From assembly GCA_031213475.1 (NCBI GenBank), contig JARUPZ010000009.1, positions 1,426,001-1,490,000 on the forward strand: a stretch of 64,000 nucleotides of DNA, read 5' to 3'. A program made the translations under genes and the position numbers. The notes under the pieces were generated by a model. That model had not been told where the DNA came from. It did not search any database and saw only the letters and a list, made by a program, of their open reading frames with translations. The DNA is from Nereocystis luetkeana (Eukaryota; Sar; Phaeophyceae; Laminariales; Laminariaceae). Position 1 is the stretch's first letter, and every line of letters starts with the position of its first letter. Positions 31,783 through 42,045 of this stretch are shown one piece after another.

Positions 31783-32855
31783 ATGCCATCCGACAATGTG
31801 CAGCATGAGCTTCAACGTTGACCAATCGAAACATTCCTGAAAGAAGAAATCCCCGGATACAAAGACCAATGCACAAGGTATACAGCAGTATCTATCTTTT
31901 TTATGTCTACTTCCTTTTATCTACGATACTCTATGCGTTGTCTGCGCCCCCTCCTATGTGCTACCTGCTAGTTACTTTCTATTTTTCAAATCCTAGGCCG
32001 CATCCAAGCTTCCTCCCCACGCCATCGGTGTGGTCTGTCATCTGCCCTCCCCCCGCTCCCTCTCGATCCCTGACGACCCCTAAGCTGGAGTCTGAATCGC
32101 GATACCCTCCTCGAAATGGCGACCTGTGTAGTCACCGGGACGATTCGGAGTAGGCGTTCCTTCACCAATCATTTCCTTCCCATCGGCCCACCGTCCCTCC
32201 CCACGACACTAGCTGTCACAGCTGGTCGATGAACTTACTGCCCTCTGCCCCGAGACGCCCAGAGGTTGCCACTGCTGAAGTGGCAAGTTTGTGAGTCCGC
32301 TCGTCAAAGGACACACATTCCGAACGAGCATAGTATTGGCGCTTGCGCGCCTCGGAGGTAGAGGCAGCTGATCCATCATGATCGGCACTGCCCCCTCACA
32401 GGTGTATCTGCGCTTGAGGATCAGCATGGGTGACGTCCAGCAGGATGGACTTCTCCCTATACTCCCTTTTAGGGGCATCCCGTAGACCTCCTCTCCTGAC
32501 GACAATGTCCATCCGCAGATTTCGGTTTGCGGTGAACGGTTCGCCGCTTTCCACTTGGTGAGGAATTCCCAGCCCCTTCAACGTACTGGGCATCGCGTGG
32601 GCGAGCGGGTGGGGTTGGTTTACCTGCGCCCCTGCTCTGGGACAGATGCGCGCGTGGTGAGTGTCCACGTTAACTGCATCGCAGCTGGGGCACCTCACTG
32701 CCACGTGTTCCTCTATCCCAATGAACCGCCCTCCCATGGCCACAACTCTTCTGCGGGTATGACCCGGAGTGAGCCCGTTGGTCTCGCCCGAAGGCCTGCC
32801 GTAGCTTCTGCCCCCTGTAGGCTTCTATAGCGAGCCTTGGCGAGGGCTTTGGTTT
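31783..32855 (-). mobile_element. Family A LINE, 5'-truncated copy with endonuclease region
   Basis: The minus strand covers the end of the RT C-terminal region, the CCHC knuckle (CPSCDAVNVDTHHARIC) and the nuclease (NLRMDIVVRRGGLRDA, ILLDVTHADPQA), with the frame 32396-32743 intact across both. Downstream frames are shifted, and the 3' end lacks a clear AAT tail. It is inverted relative to the near-complete copy 2 kb away. Protein identity over the shared part is high. Confidence 0.85.
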
Positions 32856-33553
32856 CGGTGTATTGTCCGTGGTATAAGGCTTAGATTGGGTAGGCGATTG
32901 GTTAACCTTTTACCAATACTCGTATTATAGCCCAACGAACCAAGACCCTAACATTAGGGATATTCAGTCTTGTGCGTGCGTGCGTTCCTGCCAGGTATAT
33001 ATATGTGTGTGTTCTTCACATTATAAAACCGTTCTTTCTACCCGTCGACATCCAGCACAACCTGTGTCCGTGCCGATTCTCCAATCCTAGAGAATTACAA
33101 GTTATGTGGTCACAAAACTACGCCACAGAGATACTAGATTGTTCTGCGGCAGTAAGCAGAGTAAACAACGCAATGTAATGCCATAATACTGGATACGATA
33201 GGCACGACATACACATTCTATATTAAATAGAGGTAACACAAAAAACGAAAAGCAAAGGAACAAACCAAAGAGAGAAAAGGAAAAGGAAGGAGAAAAAAAA
33301 AACTGTCGTGCCTCACTTGAAAAAAAACGAGCTGATGAAACAGCACCACTACATATAAACAGAGTAAGACTAAGAACCAAGGGAACTAGCAGGCAAGCCG
33401 AATAACCAAACACCCTCGAGGTAGCCGCAGCAGTTTGTGGTACGAGTACCATAGCCAGGTTCTCTCTACTTGGCGGTCTGGTACCTTGCTGTATACTCCG
33501 TCTACCGTCTCCGTCCTGCGTTCGTCAACTATGTCCCACCCCCGGAGAGGATG

Positions 33554-33800
33554 AAATTAAATCAACTCATTGAAGCTTCATATGCAAGAACGCCTCAAAA
33601 GCGGTTCTTAGTAGGATGCAGCTCACCCTTCATGCGACTCGCCAGACACCTCACGGCGCTTCGCGCTTGGTGCTAGCAATGTCTGCCTGGTCGGTGAAAA
33701 CCCGACATGCTCCGTCCCGGCATTGTAGGGATGCGAGGGTCTATGGTCATACGACTACGGCCATGCATGAGATCGAGTACATATCTCCTATCGAGTACAC
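33554..33800 (+). mobile_element. Element C copy with 15-bp target-site duplication
   Basis: Flanked by identical CCCCCGGAGAGGATG at 33539-33553 and 33801-33815. It contains ATGCAGCTCACCCTTCATGC, CGGTGAAAACCCGACATGC and ends GAGTACAC before C residues shared with the duplication. No ORF. It is 5'-truncated relative to the ~460-bp copies at 49.7-50.7 kb. Confidence 0.88.
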
Positions 33801-34133
33801 CCCCCGGAGAGGATGCGCCAGAATATCCGAAACAAGCAAAGCAGGCTCGTCGTCCACCCAAGCCACACGACTCTTTCGGAAGGACAAGAAGCAAGGAAGA
33901 CAAAGCAAGAAAATGGAAATCACGGAGGATGGAGCGCAAAAATAAAAAGAAGACGAAGGAAAACCACGTTCGAACCAGCTGCAGCAGTTGGTGGCACGGG
34001 TAGTATAGGGCATGTTCTACTTACTATTAATAGTCGGCCTGGTGCCTTGTTACCCTGTCTGTCATCTCTTTCCTACTTTCGTCCATCACGGTTTTCTTCC
34101 TACTCCTCCTGTTGCCCCCCCGCTCCCTGCATC

Positions 34134-34507
34134 GGGAGGAGGAGGAAAGAGATGCGCAGATGTGCCCGTGTGGCAAAGCAATAGAGAGCAGAACTCACAT
34201 AGTAGGAGAATGTGAAATATACAAGGAGGAACGGGATGTACGACGAGTGTGACATGGAGGAGTTTGATACGCTAGCTAGCTGCGAGAAAACGATCGCTAT
34301 CCTAGGAGATACATGGTGGCCACAGGCGGCCAAACAGGAAGGGGATTAGCAAAAAAAAACTATGTAATATGTGGAAACAACGTAATGAGCGCCCAAGTGT
34401 TGGAGGTGTCTTTATTAGGAGTAGGAACGGTGCTCCGTCTCGAAAGGGATGCGTGGTCAATGGCCCAATGACTAAGGCAAGCAACAAATGAGTACGCCCC
34501 CCCCCCC
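34134..34507 (+). mobile_element. Family D LINE, 5'-truncated, poly-C tail
   Basis: Encodes the end of a LINE ORF: CPCGKAIESRTHIVGEC (C-x-C-x12-H-x4-C knuckle, about 34163-34212), KEERDV, a frameshift, then EKTIAILGDTWWPQAAKQ and a stop at 34347. The 3' UTR ends AACAAATGAGTACG plus poly-C. Similar sequence on both sides (C-rich, CTCC-TGCATC at 34115-34133; CTCCCCGCATC at 34507-34517) suggests a target duplication of about 15 bp. Inserted in the antisense family B copy. Confidence 0.78.
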
Positions 34508-35179
34508 TCCCCGCATCCCCTCGGTTGGGTTTCCTTCCACTCCTCTTGATGCCTCCCGTCCCCCGATTCCCTCGGGCACCACCTACGGCGGATTCCCGGC
34601 GCTGCCTAATCAGCTCAGCCTCAACCGCGTGCCACCTCACCATGAACCGTTCGGCTGCTTCAAGGATCCCCCGGTACCACTTACCCGGCTTTTTTGCTGC
34701 ATGCAGTGGACCACAGCGCGGTCTCAACTCCAAATGCCAAGGGGGCAAGTTCCGTTGACCCTTCGGTGGCTCGAAGCTCCCTAAGGTTTTCGACTACGCA
34801 TCTATGCCAAGTCTTACACTGTCCGCCAGGTCTCGGGTTCTCCGCACCGGCCATCGCCCCGAACATTACCCGATTGGGTAATCGCTCCTTGCTTTGCTGT
34901 GCCACGGTCCCCGCGAAAAAGAGCCGCCGTTTACGGATGGTTGTTTCGATGCTCTCGCAACGTGTCATCTTGAGGGCCTTCGCGTACGAGAGGGTGGCGT
35001 GGTCAGCGCAGAGCCGGCGCTGGAAGCCAATGACTCGCAAGAGGACGTGGTGGTGAGCCGTTCGAAGCTTGGCAAAGTGTTCCTCTCTAAGGATCCACAT
35101 TACACACCCGTACAGCAGCGTCTCGATCACCTCGGCCTTCACCAATCGGACTTTCAGGCTAAGCAGTGTGGTCGTCCTA

Positions 35180-36150
35180 TCATACAAATCCGGGTCGAAC
35201 CGTTTTGAGGCGTGCCCGCATGATGAGACGGACCCGTCGGTCGATTTCGAGCGAGAGGTCGGCGTTGTCGTGCATACTGCCGCCTAGGAATAAGAACTGG
35301 GCCGTCTGTTTATACCTCTGTCCTGCTGCTTCCATGACGAGCGGTGGGGGGAGGGTTGTCTGGTCTGGTGTTCGGAGAAGCATTGCCTGCGTCTTCTTTT
35401 CCGATACCGTGAGGCCTGCTGCTTCGAAGACAGTCACGATGACTGCCATCATTTTCGCGAGCCCTACAGCCGACTTCGAGACAGTGCCTGCGTCGTCGGC
35501 GTACAACATGCCCCATACAGCCCTTCGCACGCATGCCAACGGCCCCTGCTCCTCCGTTCGAACTACTCCAGCACCACTGAGTTGAACCAAATCCCTGACG
35601 ATGGCTTTTGTGTCTTTTCTGAAGTGCACCAGTACGACGTGTAACGCAGCAGCGAAGAACACGTTGAACAGCAGTCACGGTGATAGCACGCAGCCCTGTC
35701 GCAGCCTCTGCGAGACTTTAAACCGTTCCGAGTACTCGCCGTCATCCGTACGCACCCGATCTCGCATGCCGTCGTGGGAATTGCAGATAATTGTAAGCAG
35801 CTTGGTTGGTACGCCAGAGCGTGTGAGTACCTTCCACAGCAGCTCTCGGTCGACAGAGTCGTACGCGTTCTGCAGATCGATGAAGCACACTACAGGGGGG
35901 TTTCCCTCTGTCGTTCGAGCTCTTCCAACCGGCGCACGACGAACAATATATTAATAGTTGGTCATGCGAGGCGGAAGCCGCACTGATCCTCCGGGAGGAA
36001 TCCGTCGGTCTCGCAGTAGCTGCTGAGGCGGCACGCGACCATTTTCAACAACACTTTGCCTGCGTGGGCAACAAGCGAGATCCCTCTGTAATTGTTGCAA
36101 TCGGTTCGGTCCTCTTCTTTTTGTTAAGGGCCTTGATGCTCGCATCTTTC
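35180..36150 (-). pseudogene. Family B reverse transcriptase remnant
   Basis: Motifs in order: [20 protein letters not shown] (motif A), [12 protein letters not shown] (motif B), a TGA stop at 35675, LLFNVFFAAALHVVLVHF, GMLYADDAGTVSKS (YADD, about 35492-35503) and AAGLTVSEKKTQ. These are classic LINE RT blocks, of the type seen in widespread animal and algal LINEs with NYRGISL and QCGFR. The frame upstream of motif A is shifted. A further shift near 35190 leads into the C-terminal part at 34681-35187 (TLLYGCVMW, LLRVIGFQRR). Confidence 0.85.
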
Positions 36151-36239
36151 CATTGCTGGGGGACTTCTCCAGTCACCCAAACATTGACAAGGATGTTCTG
36201 AGAGCGCTGGGCGAATGCGGGGTGGTCGATTTTTACTTA

Positions 36240-36264
36240 GGAGTTCGGCCGGGAGGCCATGCCT

Positions 36265-36300
<36 letters not shown>

Positions 36301-36649
36301 ATACGTAGTACTGATATTAATAGTGCTGATTGATTGTAAAAAAAAAAGATTAGAGAGCGAGAAAACGCTGAGATTAGTGCAATGTGGTATGTATGCTTGA
36401 AGTAGGTGTAATAAAGAAAATATCAGATTCCCGATACCGTTGTACCGACTTTACTTGATCACGAGGTGATGCGATACACCGTGACTACTCTAAATGAGTG
36501 AGGGAGATCGTCCGCTTCTTCGCATTTTAGCCCCGAGAGCGGTTTAGGGGGGGGGCACCTCTTAACATTATACGTGTATTAACACATTAATAACTTTAAC
36601 ATCGAATATACTAACATTTTAACACGAAAATCCATCAACATTCAGCTCT
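36240..36649. other. Intergenic; TA repeat and possible repeat F relic
   Basis: (TA)n at about 36265-36295. At about 36440-36560 there are GTGATG, GCCCCGAGAG and poly-G motifs resembling part of repeat F. No gene recognised. Confidence 0.35.
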
Positions 36650-38052
36650 GGACGCTGCCTTTCAAGGGGAAGCGATACTCGTTGGAGTTGTGGTTCACGC
36701 TGCGGAGATGGCTATTAACAGTAGGCAGAACTTCCGCCCCACAATGCACCGTCATACCTCCTTACCCTCATACCCTCATACCTCCGAGTTTGTGTATTTT
36801 GGGCGGGGCTATCAGCGCAGATTGGACGGGCAGAAGTGTCGAGGTAGCGCGTCGACTCCAGAGGGCATGGGCATGCTTCGGGCGGTATAAGATGGAAATC
36901 TATGACCGCCCGGGTGTGCGCCTACGCCTGAAGGTGCGAATGCTGAGAGCCGAGGTGGTCGGTCGAAACGTTGCTCTACGGTTGCGTTACTTGGAGCCCG
37001 AGCAAGACGGATTACGGTAGGCTACGGGAGGTCCACCACAAGATGCTCCTCCGATGCATCGGGTGGCGAAAACGAAAGCGCGAAGACCACATTCTATCCT
37101 ATGCTAGCGCGCTTCTCAGGACAAATTCTGAGAGCGTTGAGACGACGGTACGCAGACGTAGGCTCTTGTTTGCGGGCTTTGTGACACGCATGGGAGAGGA
37201 GTGTCTGCCGATAAGGGCGTTGCTTGGGGAGGTGGTTGGGGGTAAGGGTTGCTCCGGAGGACAGGAGTGGGACTGGATGAGGTACCTTGAGGAGGACCTC
37301 AAGGAGTTCGGCATCAGGCTCGAAGGGTGGCGCGAGGCATCACAGAAAGCCGGCAGATGGTTCCGACGGGTCGAGGAAGGGGCGGAGGCCTTCATGCGGA
37401 AATGGCATACAGATGAGAAGGAGGCATCGGCAGAACGGCATAGAATAGCTGCAACCACGACCACAGCCGTTGACGCCAACGCGAGTGTGCAGAATGGCAG
37501 GGAAGAGGGAGGGGGCGAAAGGGGGACGAGGGGGGATGGGGGGGGGGGGGGGGGGGGAGGCGGTCTGCCCAACAGACTGAAGCCTGGTTAAATCATGATG
37601 CACTCCCTTCTTTGGGACCCAAGTAACTAGCATGGTGCCACCTGGGCAACTTTGCGTGTCTGTATGCTCCAGTGCCTGCCTTTCGTATTTTCTTTTCCCC
37701 CCACCCGTGATTATCGCTTTTTTGTCCCTTTTTTTTCATCTTTCTTTCATTTCCGTTTGTACCTCTTTGTGTCTCTGTTAGTATGGTCCGTTTTGCTTTT
37801 TTTGCGTTTAGCTACCTGCTTTTGTTTTTGTTTTTTTTTGCTTCGCTTCATCTTCTTTTTTTAGGTTTTTGTCTGCTAGTTTCCTTTTTGCTTCCCTGGT
37901 GTCCTTCGTGGTGGAATGCGAATGCTTGTTTTTTGTTTTTTGCCTCTGTTTTACTACCGAGGTATTTCTTCCACTCCAGAGTTATAGGAGCCTGTCCTGC
38001 GACCACGGACTGCATTGTATTGTGAGTTAATGTGAGAACAACAACAACAATA
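36650..38052 (+). mobile_element. Family E LINE, 5'-truncated, AAC tail
   Basis: Encodes the LINE C-terminal blocks ILGGAISADW, KVRMLRAEVV, LLYGCVTWSP-like, HHKMLLRCIGWRKRKREDH, TTVRRRRLLFAGFVTRMGEE, KAGRWFRRVEEGAEAFMRKW and a poly-Gly end. Shifts occur near 36793 (one extra base) and 36970 (GTCG duplicated). The 3' UTR is shared with 6532-7000 and ends TGTGAGAACAACAACAACAA. An octamer array begins immediately after. Confidence 0.84.
36971..37591 (+). pseudogene. Family E ORF remnant, C-terminal region
   Basis: About 206 codons with the LLYGCVTW block, a basic IGWRKRKRED segment, ESVETTVRRRRLLFAGF and a Gly-rich end containing a poly-G tract (about 37538-37558). Related in block order to family B but clearly divergent. 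The RT catalytic core is missing. Confidence 0.8.
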
Positions 38053-38053
38053 A

Positions 38054-38507
38054 CCCTCATACCTCCACACCCTCATACCCTCATACCCTCGTAATCTCAT
38101 ACCCTCATACCCTCATACCCTCATACCCTCATACCCTCGTACCCTCATACCCTCATACCTCCATACCCTCGTACTCTCATACCCTCATACCCTCATACCC
38201 TCGTACCCTCGTACTCTCATACCCTCATACCCTCATACCCTCATACCCTCATACCCTCGTACCCTCATACCCTCGTACTCCCATACCCTCGTACTCTCAT
38301 ACCCTCATACCCTCATACCCTCGTACTCTCATACCCTCATACCCTCATACCCTCGTACCCTCGTACTCTCATACCCTCATACCCTCATACCCTCATACCC
38401 TCGTACCCTCATACACTCGTACTCTCATACCCTCATACCCTCGTACCCTCATACCCTCGTAATCTCATACCATTATACCCTCATACCCTCATACCCTCAT
38501 ACCCTGG
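38054..38507. repeat. CATACCCT octamer tandem array
   Basis: About 55 copies of an eight-base unit with variants CGTACCCT and CGTACTCT, interspersed in a higher-order pattern. It begins two bases after the AAC tail of family E. Three units of the same octamer also occur inside the family E ORF at about 36762-36785. Confidence 0.92.
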
Positions 38508-39216
38508 CCTCGAAGTGCCCTTGCCATGTATGTGGAAGAAGGAACACTGCAGCGTGCAGTTAGTGAGTGTGCAGCAGGAGGAGGAGCACTTTTCCATCAC
38601 ATTTATGTTGGTTTCGAGTAGCCTCGGGAAGAACTGGCTACCCACAAATAATGGGACATGGCGCGGACACACATCGAACCACAACTAACTGCAGAGCGAT
38701 AACTGGAGGACAACACATACATGCATCCTGTATCCTGTGCATACATGATCACGCTACCTTTCGGGCAGCCACAAGCATCACATCAGACCGTGTCTGACGG
38801 CGAACGAAAACTAATGGACAGATACGTACGAGTATCACAATTTAATTCTTCACATATTTTTCGTTCGGCCTATCTTTACTCGTTCGTGTGAATATTTGTG
38901 GCAAACGAAAACAAACTATACGCGATTTGGGGGCTTCAGAAAACCCGAGGCATCTATTCGTAGCATTTCGAGTTGGGTACGGAAAAACAAATAACCTGAG
39001 CACTGGTGTATAGCACGCGTACATACGCGTTTTTCGTGCTCGGATATTGCCCACTTATGTATCTCGCTCAGCGTGTGGTACTACCAGGTAAAATATATAG
39101 AACACTATAACTGGACAACAAGATGCTGCTGTAACATATAATACCATACAGAATCACGGTGCCTGTCGGGCAGCCACAAGCAAGTAGCGTAAGAATCAGA
39201 TAATCAGGGCTTCTTA
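38508..39216. other. No recognised gene
   Basis: Two segments share GGACGACAAG-, GCAGCCACAAG- and CTCGCCCA-type wording with 39100-39190 and 40200-40420, suggesting an unclassified dispersed repeat. No coding evidence. Confidence 0.35.
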
Positions 39217-39345
39217 GTCTGTGGCGTAGCTTTGTGACCACAGAACTTGTATCTCTTCTAGGATTGAAGAATCGGCACGGACACTGGTTGTGCTGGATGT
39301 CGACGGGTAGAAAAAACGGTTTAATGTGAAGAACACACACACAGT
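39217..39345 (+). mobile_element. Family B LINE, short 3' end copy
   Basis: TGTGGCGTAGCTTTGTGACC through TCGACGGGTAGAA to GAAGAACACACACACA, about 95% like the long copies by eye. Strong 5' truncation. Confidence 0.82.
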
Positions 39346-39754
39346 GCACTTCTTACGGGAAACGAGTTATTATACTACTGTAGATAATCCAGGAAGAGAT
39401 AGCGATCGTTGATATTCGTGTGGTAGTAAGGCTCCATTGCTCCTTTTTCACTGCGTATCCGCGAGTCTTCACTCTGACAGCACTCCAGATAGCAGGCAGG
39501 TGTGTTCTTCTTTCGTTTTCACGACTACCGTGCGTTTCGTACGGTGCAGGCAGCACTTCAGACAGCATCCGCTGTAGTCAGCAGCCACAAGTTGGTTAGT
39601 GGTGGGAACGGGGGTACTCTATGTTATAGTTGAGAGGATATACCCGTGGCCATGTTAGTTCAGTTTGCACATTGGTTTTAGCTCGTGTGCACTTTCTTCG
39701 TCTCGTGTATTTTGAGGCAGCCGAATTTTCGTTTTTTTTCTGTTTTTCGGATCT

Positions 39755-39851
39755 TCCTAGGGCTCCAGCACCTTTTGTGTGACCACGGACTCCTTCGTCA
39801 GAGAGTTAAACGTGAGAACAACAACAACAACAACCACAACAACAACAACAA
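39755..39851 (+). mobile_element. Family E-type LINE 3' end, AAC tail
   Basis: GGCTCCAGCACCTTTTGTG, GACCACGGACTCCTTCGTC, GAGTTAAACGTGAGAACAAC and about 12 AAC units. It shares the terminal pattern of family E but differs upstream, so it may be a sister subfamily. Confidence 0.65.
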
Positions 39852-40055
39852 GATATACAACAGTACAGATCCGAAAAAGGATAGTCCGCCGACCGTTTTG
39901 GTTTGTGTGTGTGTGTGTTTTTTTTTTTTTTAATCCAAGGGGAACGAAACCGCGACTCTGCGGGGCTTGAGAAACCCGTATGATGGCATGATAGTATGAT
40001 AGCATTATAGTATTATAGTATTATATGCATCGTAATACGTACCAGGTACGACAAT

Positions 40056-40098
40056 GTGATATCATGCTGCACATTGTCGGATGACAAGAGAAATAATA
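40056..40098 (+). mobile_element. Family A LINE, extreme 3' end copy
   Basis: ATCATGCTGCACATTGTCGG, ATGACAAGAGAAATAATAAT. About 40 bp, essentially the terminus plus a short tail. Confidence 0.65.
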
Positions 40099-40715
40099 AT
40101 GTACGTATTATATAGCGTGATGATTGTATGATAGCAGCAAGATAGTATGGTACTACGATAGTGTGATAGTATTACAGCACGATTCGTGGCGTACTGGGCA
40201 GGCATGACAGAATATATGGTATAAACAACCCCATTAATAGCAGTACCGCTGTAAAGTGTTTTTCGTGCACGGATCTCGCCCACGTACGTACGTAGCTCAC
40301 TCAGCCTGTATGTAAGTACGAAGTGCCGGTATGATAACTGGAGAGATAACTGGACGACAAGACACAGACAGGCAGAGTCACGCCGCCCGCCACAAGCATG
40401 TGTCCACATCATCACATACATATATACGCTTAGTATCAGGAGAACAAACATCCTGGGGGCGCATACTTCAATTTCATCGCCATTTCCATGAAGTTGCCTC
40501 AATTACTTCGTTTGCTTTCCTTTCGACAACACACGGCTGGGAAACACGACTGTAACGCGCACGCTATTTTTTACCTCGCGTACATTCATATTAGTAGCAC
40601 ATTTTGGTCCGTATTGGCTGTTAACTTCCTCCACAGCCTCCGGCCTGAAGTGCAGCAGATATACTCTGTTATAACTATCGACTCGTGGCCCCTGCGTGGA
40701 AGCCGAGTTCTCCCT

Positions 40716-40935
40716 TCCTCTCCTCCCCTTCCTCTCCCCCCTTCCTCTCACCCCTCCCTCTCACCCCTTCCTCTCACCCCTCCCTCTCCCCCCTTCCTCT
40801 CCACCCCTCCCTCTCCTCCCCTTCCTCCCCTCCCCTCCCTCTCCTCCCCTTCCTCTCCTCCCCTTCCTCTCCTCCCCTTCCTCTCCTCCCCTTCCTCTCC
40901 TCCCCTTCCTCTCCTCCCCTTCCTCTCCCCCCTTC
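40716..40935. repeat. Polypyrimidine 14-bp tandem repeat
   Basis: About 15 copies of TTCCTCTCCTCCCC and close variants, almost pure pyrimidine on this strand. Frames through it (Pro/Ser/Leu, or Arg/Gly/Glu on the other strand) are artefacts. Confidence 0.9.
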
Positions 40936-40937
40936 CC

Positions 40938-41111
40938 CGATATGGCCATACGACTACGGTCATGCATGGCATGAGTACACCCCCCCCCCTCCTTATCCCC
41001 CCCATTCTTCCTCCCCTCTGCCCCCCCCCCGCCCCGAGGGTCTATGGTCGTACGACTACGGCCATGCATGAGATCGAGTACATCTCTCCTATCGAGCACA
41101 CCCCCCCCCCC
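40938..41111 (+). mobile_element. Two truncated element C 3' ends with poly-C
   Basis: At 40938-40990 (CCATACGACTACGGTCATGC, GAGTACAC then C run) and at 41033-41111 (GGGTCTATGGTCGTACGACT, GAGATCGAGTAC, then C run). Each keeps only the last 50-80 bp. Confidence 0.78.
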
Positions 41112-41498
41112 CCTCGGTGCGGGGAGAACCTTTCCTCCGCACAAGGGGGATGATCGTATCACGTAGTGTGTATATGGTGAGGCACCCACGAGGCAGTTAC
41201 ATGGTAAACCCATTGCTGTCTCTGGAAACTGGCCACACCAGAGGATAAATCGATTCATTGATGCTGTCATCCAAATGCAAGAAAGTCCGCCTCACAAGCG
41301 AATCTTAGTGTTAATAGGATGCAGCTCACCCTTCATGCGACTCTCCCAACACCTCACGGCGCTTCGCGCTTGGTGCAAGCAATGTCTGCCTGGTCGGTGA
41401 AAACCCGACGTGCTCCGTGCCGGCATTGTAGGGATGCGAGGGTCTATGGTCATACGACTACGGCGATGCATGATAATGAGTACACCTCCCCCCTCGGT
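41112..41498 (+). mobile_element. Element C, long copy
   Basis: Contains TCACGTAGTGTG, AGGCACCCACGAGGCAGTTA, TGCTGTCTCTGGAA, the ATGCAGCTCACCC segment, the CGGTGAAAACCCGACGTGC segment and a GAGTACACC end with C run. Same order as the copies at 49731-50728. Confidence 0.82.
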
Positions 41499-41499
41499 G

Positions 41500-41610
41500 C
41501 TCCGTGATGCGTGGTTAATGGTCAAATGGCTTAAGGCAAGCGACAAATGACTACGCTCCCCATGCATCACATGACTACCCCCCCCCCCCCCCCCCGCCCC
41601 CCCCGAGCCC
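41500..41610 (+). mobile_element. Family D 3' fragment, C-end fragment, poly-C tract
   Basis: CTCGGTGCTCCG then GATGCGTGGTTAATGGTC and AAGGCAAGCGACAAATGACT is family D. CATGCATCACATGACTAC plus about 18 C resembles an element C end. Three elements ending in C runs thus lie side by side. Confidence 0.55.
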
Positions 41611-41917
41611 CATCCCCTCCCTACTTGTTCAATTGAACACATGAACACATAAACACACGATAACATGAACACTTGGAGAAATGTCACGATTGATTGTGCA
41701 AGAATGTGTCCACCCTCCTCTGGATGGATCGTTCTTCGTCGCCAGTACCTGGTAGTAGACCAAACCGGCTGCAGCTGAGTGGTATTATTAGCAGTAGTGG
41801 TACACCACTCGCCGACTGATCCCATTTTCTTCTGCATTTCGTTTTGGGGAAGCGACTACGGGAGAAGACTAAGCCTTGACTGAGACGTTGGTGAAGTCGC
41901 CCTTGAGATACCTGGGA

Positions 41918-42045
41918 GACGTCGGATATCGGATATTGGACGTCGGATATCGGATATCGGGCATCGTATGACGGATATTGGACGTCGGATATCGGATATT
42001 GGACGTCGGACATCGGATATCGGGCATCGTATGACGGATGCCAAA
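41918..42045. repeat. 21-bp tandem repeat of short palindromes
   Basis: Units of GGACGTCGGATATCGGATAT and GGGCATCGTATGACGGATAT alternate. Nearly every six bases is a palindrome (GACGTC, GATATC). Related GATATC motifs continue to about 42165. It reads as YPISDV repeats on the minus strand, which I take as a by-product. Confidence 0.82.

Larger units (their letters stand above)
33003..36240 (-). mobile_element. Family B LINE, longest copy, with nested C and D
   Basis: On the minus strand: RT fingers ([34 protein letters not shown]), palm and thumb, C-terminal blocks, a long 3' UTR and the (AC)n end at about 33003. The 5' part before RT, where an endonuclease would lie, is absent. Two plus-strand elements are inserted: family D at about 34134-34507 and family C at 33554-33800 with a 15-bp target duplication. 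Several stops and frameshifts make it inactive. Confidence 0.87.

Noticed and set aside
38054..38507. Octamer array as an interstitial telomere
   Set aside because: CATACCCT is not a known telomere unit I can support, and variants are mixed through the array.
40488..41153. 221-codon Pro/Ser/Leu-rich frame
   Set aside because: It is read through a polypyrimidine tandem repeat and poly-C tails.
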